Both the position numbers and the translations under genes were made by a program. A model generated the notes under the pieces. It saw nothing but the letters and a program-made list of their open reading frames with translations, was not told the DNA's origin and ran no database searches. This document shows, one piece after another, positions 51,282 to 52,131 of a DNA stretch of 52,131 nucleotides. Location of the stretch: contig JAICKY010000003.1 of the NCBI GenBank assembly GCA_025927655.1, positions 1-52,131 on the forward strand, written 5' to 3'. The DNA comes from Candidatus Saccharimonadota bacterium (GTDB lineage: Bacteria; Patescibacteriota; Saccharimonadia; Saccharimonadales; UBA4665). The stretch's first letter is position 1. Each line of letters opens with the position of its first letter.

Positions 51282-52131
51282 TCAGCCAAAAGGACCGCCC
51301 GGGAACATACCTCCGCCGGGTGCTGGAGGCGCTCCACCCTCTGGTGGAAGCCCGCCTTCGGCCGCAATAGCCTCCGGGGTTGCTTCCAGGCTCTTGAGTC
51401 TCTCGTACTCTGCCGGAGTGAATGCTTTCTTCAGGATAGCGTCAGAGCCACTCTGCACTTCTATGGAACCGCTTGCAAACGCACCCGAGTTGCGCAGGAG
51501 CACCTTGAGCACTGCGTCGTACTGATTCCCTGCCTGCTCATTCTTTAGATCGTCCAAACCGGTGGGGTTACGGGCGATGATCTGTTCCTTGGTGAGCCCT
51601 GCATTCCTCCACGCTCTTAGCCGGTCCTTAGATGCCTGTACGGCAGTTCCGTCTTTACCACGTGCCAGGATGCCCTCCATGACCTCAGCGCTACCGCCCT
51701 TTTCTCTAGGGTCGAAAAACTCGCGTTTTGCGCCAGCGATATCACCCGGCCCCAGCGTGGCAAACATTTCAAACGCGCGCAATCCACCGTTGACCTCGAG
51801 GCCATCGCTGAACCCATCTTTCTCGTTGTAGTCTATGCTGTAGCCAGCCTTCAGGTCCGGACGGGCTTTCGCCACTGCCAATTGAGCCTGCGTGCCGATG
51901 GTCTGCGCATAGGCAGCCCCGCCTTCACTCCTAAGCCCATTAAGCGCTGGACCCAAGTCATTTCGGTTAAGCTTACCTGCTGTGGCAAGTCCCATCATAC
52001 CGGCAGCGGCGACGCTGGCCTTGCCCATTTCCGGATCCTGGTACAGCGTGGAAAGCCGGCCGGACATGCCGTGTATAGCGTTTCCGGCCAGGCGCTCGGT
52101 CTGCTCGTCGCTTTCGCCCATAATATGAGCA
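51282..52131 (-). CDS. Unknown protein, C-terminal part; runs off the window
   Basis: At least 282 residues on the minus strand, open at the window edge, so the start is unknown; an internal Met at 52121 is probably not the true start. The visible part is Ala/Gly-rich and helical (KASVAAAGMMGLATAGKLNR, GGLRAFEMFATLGPGDIAGA), with a C-terminal Pro/Gly-rich tail ending GGGMFPGGPFG. No family is recognised. Long proteins with such tails occur near membrane-complex genes in Patescibacteria, but nothing here proves that. Confidence 0.6.
   Translation of the reverse strand, partial: AHIMGESDEQTERLAGNAIHGMSGRLSTLYQDPEMGKASVAAAGMMGLATAGKLNRNDLGPALNGLRSEGGAAYAQTIGTQAQLAVAKARPDLKAGYSIDYNEKDGFSDGLEVNGGLRAFEMFATLGPGDIAGAKREFFDPREKGGSAEVMEGILARGKDGTAVQASKDRLRAWRNAGLTKEQIIARNPTGLDDLKNEQAGNQYDAVLKVLLRNSGAFASGSIEVQSGSDAILKKAFTPAEYERLKSLEATPEAIAAEGGLPPEGGAPPAPGGGMFPGGPFG

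Overview
The window looks like a chromosome segment of a Patescibacteria/CPR bacterium, most likely Candidatus Saccharibacteria (TM7) or a close relative. The main reasons are very compact genes with 1-4 nt overlaps, a pentose-phosphate set (pgl, gnd, zwf) beside glucan enzymes, Cys-free forms of several normally zinc-binding proteins (uS4, bL33, bL36, LigA, delta prime), and the tail-end ribosomal order infA-rpmJ-rpsM-rpsK-rpsD-rpoA-rplQ-rplM-rpsI. TGA acts as an ordinary stop (ligA, gnd), which argues against the TGA=Gly lineages. The taxonomic call is inference; there is no rRNA here.

Layout. 1-2.8 kb: end of an IS200/IS605-type transposase, an unknown gene, an alpha/beta hydrolase and a frameshifted phospholipase D gene. 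2.9-13.0 kb: housekeeping and envelope genes (peptide-binding protein, secG, holin-like protein, pepP, D,D-carboxypeptidase, lemA, htpX, ligA, rdgB-like). 13.0-14.4 kb: a candidate pseudoknotted small RNA, an Ig/FN3 surface protein and tRNA-Trp preceded by a structured element. 14.4-20.3 kb: an accessory strip with a BrnT/BrnA toxin-antitoxin pair, 2H and Nudix proteins, several broken or truncated genes, and a second IS200/IS605 remnant. 20.3-23.3 kb: a large unknown protein coupled to a membrane protein. 23.4-26.7 kb: a flavin oxidase, then a candidate graspetide (omega-ester/amide RiPP) locus of precursor, ATP-grasp ligase and HIT protein. 26.9-28.8 kb: an HxlR regulator divergent from a reductase-like gene, with VOC and SnoaL genes behind it. 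29-31.2 kb: two membrane proteins. 31.4-38.9 kb: pgl-gnd-zwf followed by glycosyltransferase, GH57 and GH15, a sugar-phosphate and alpha-glucan block. 39-41.2 kb: rpmG, a candidate small RNA, an ImmA/IrrE peptidase pair and a Thr-Tyr-Thr tRNA group. 41.2-46.6 kb: a leftward operon of unknown gene, racemase, trpS, rluD-like, holB-like and TPR genes, headed by two tandem short leader reading frames containing Trp codons, each followed by a terminator-like hairpin. 46.7-51.2 kb: ribosomal protein/rpoA/infA cluster. 51.3 kb to the end: part of an unknown protein.

The least ordinary features are (i) the graspetide-like locus, (ii) a three-copy structured RNA element placed just before tRNA-Trp, tRNA-Tyr and rpsI, (iii) the tandem Trp-codon leaders before the trpS operon, (iv) a pair of similar Shine-Dalgarno-masking hairpins before rpsM and rpsD, (v) two stand-alone candidate small RNAs, and (vi) many promoters whose -10 box lies 6-9 nt from the start codon, predicting leaderless mRNAs.
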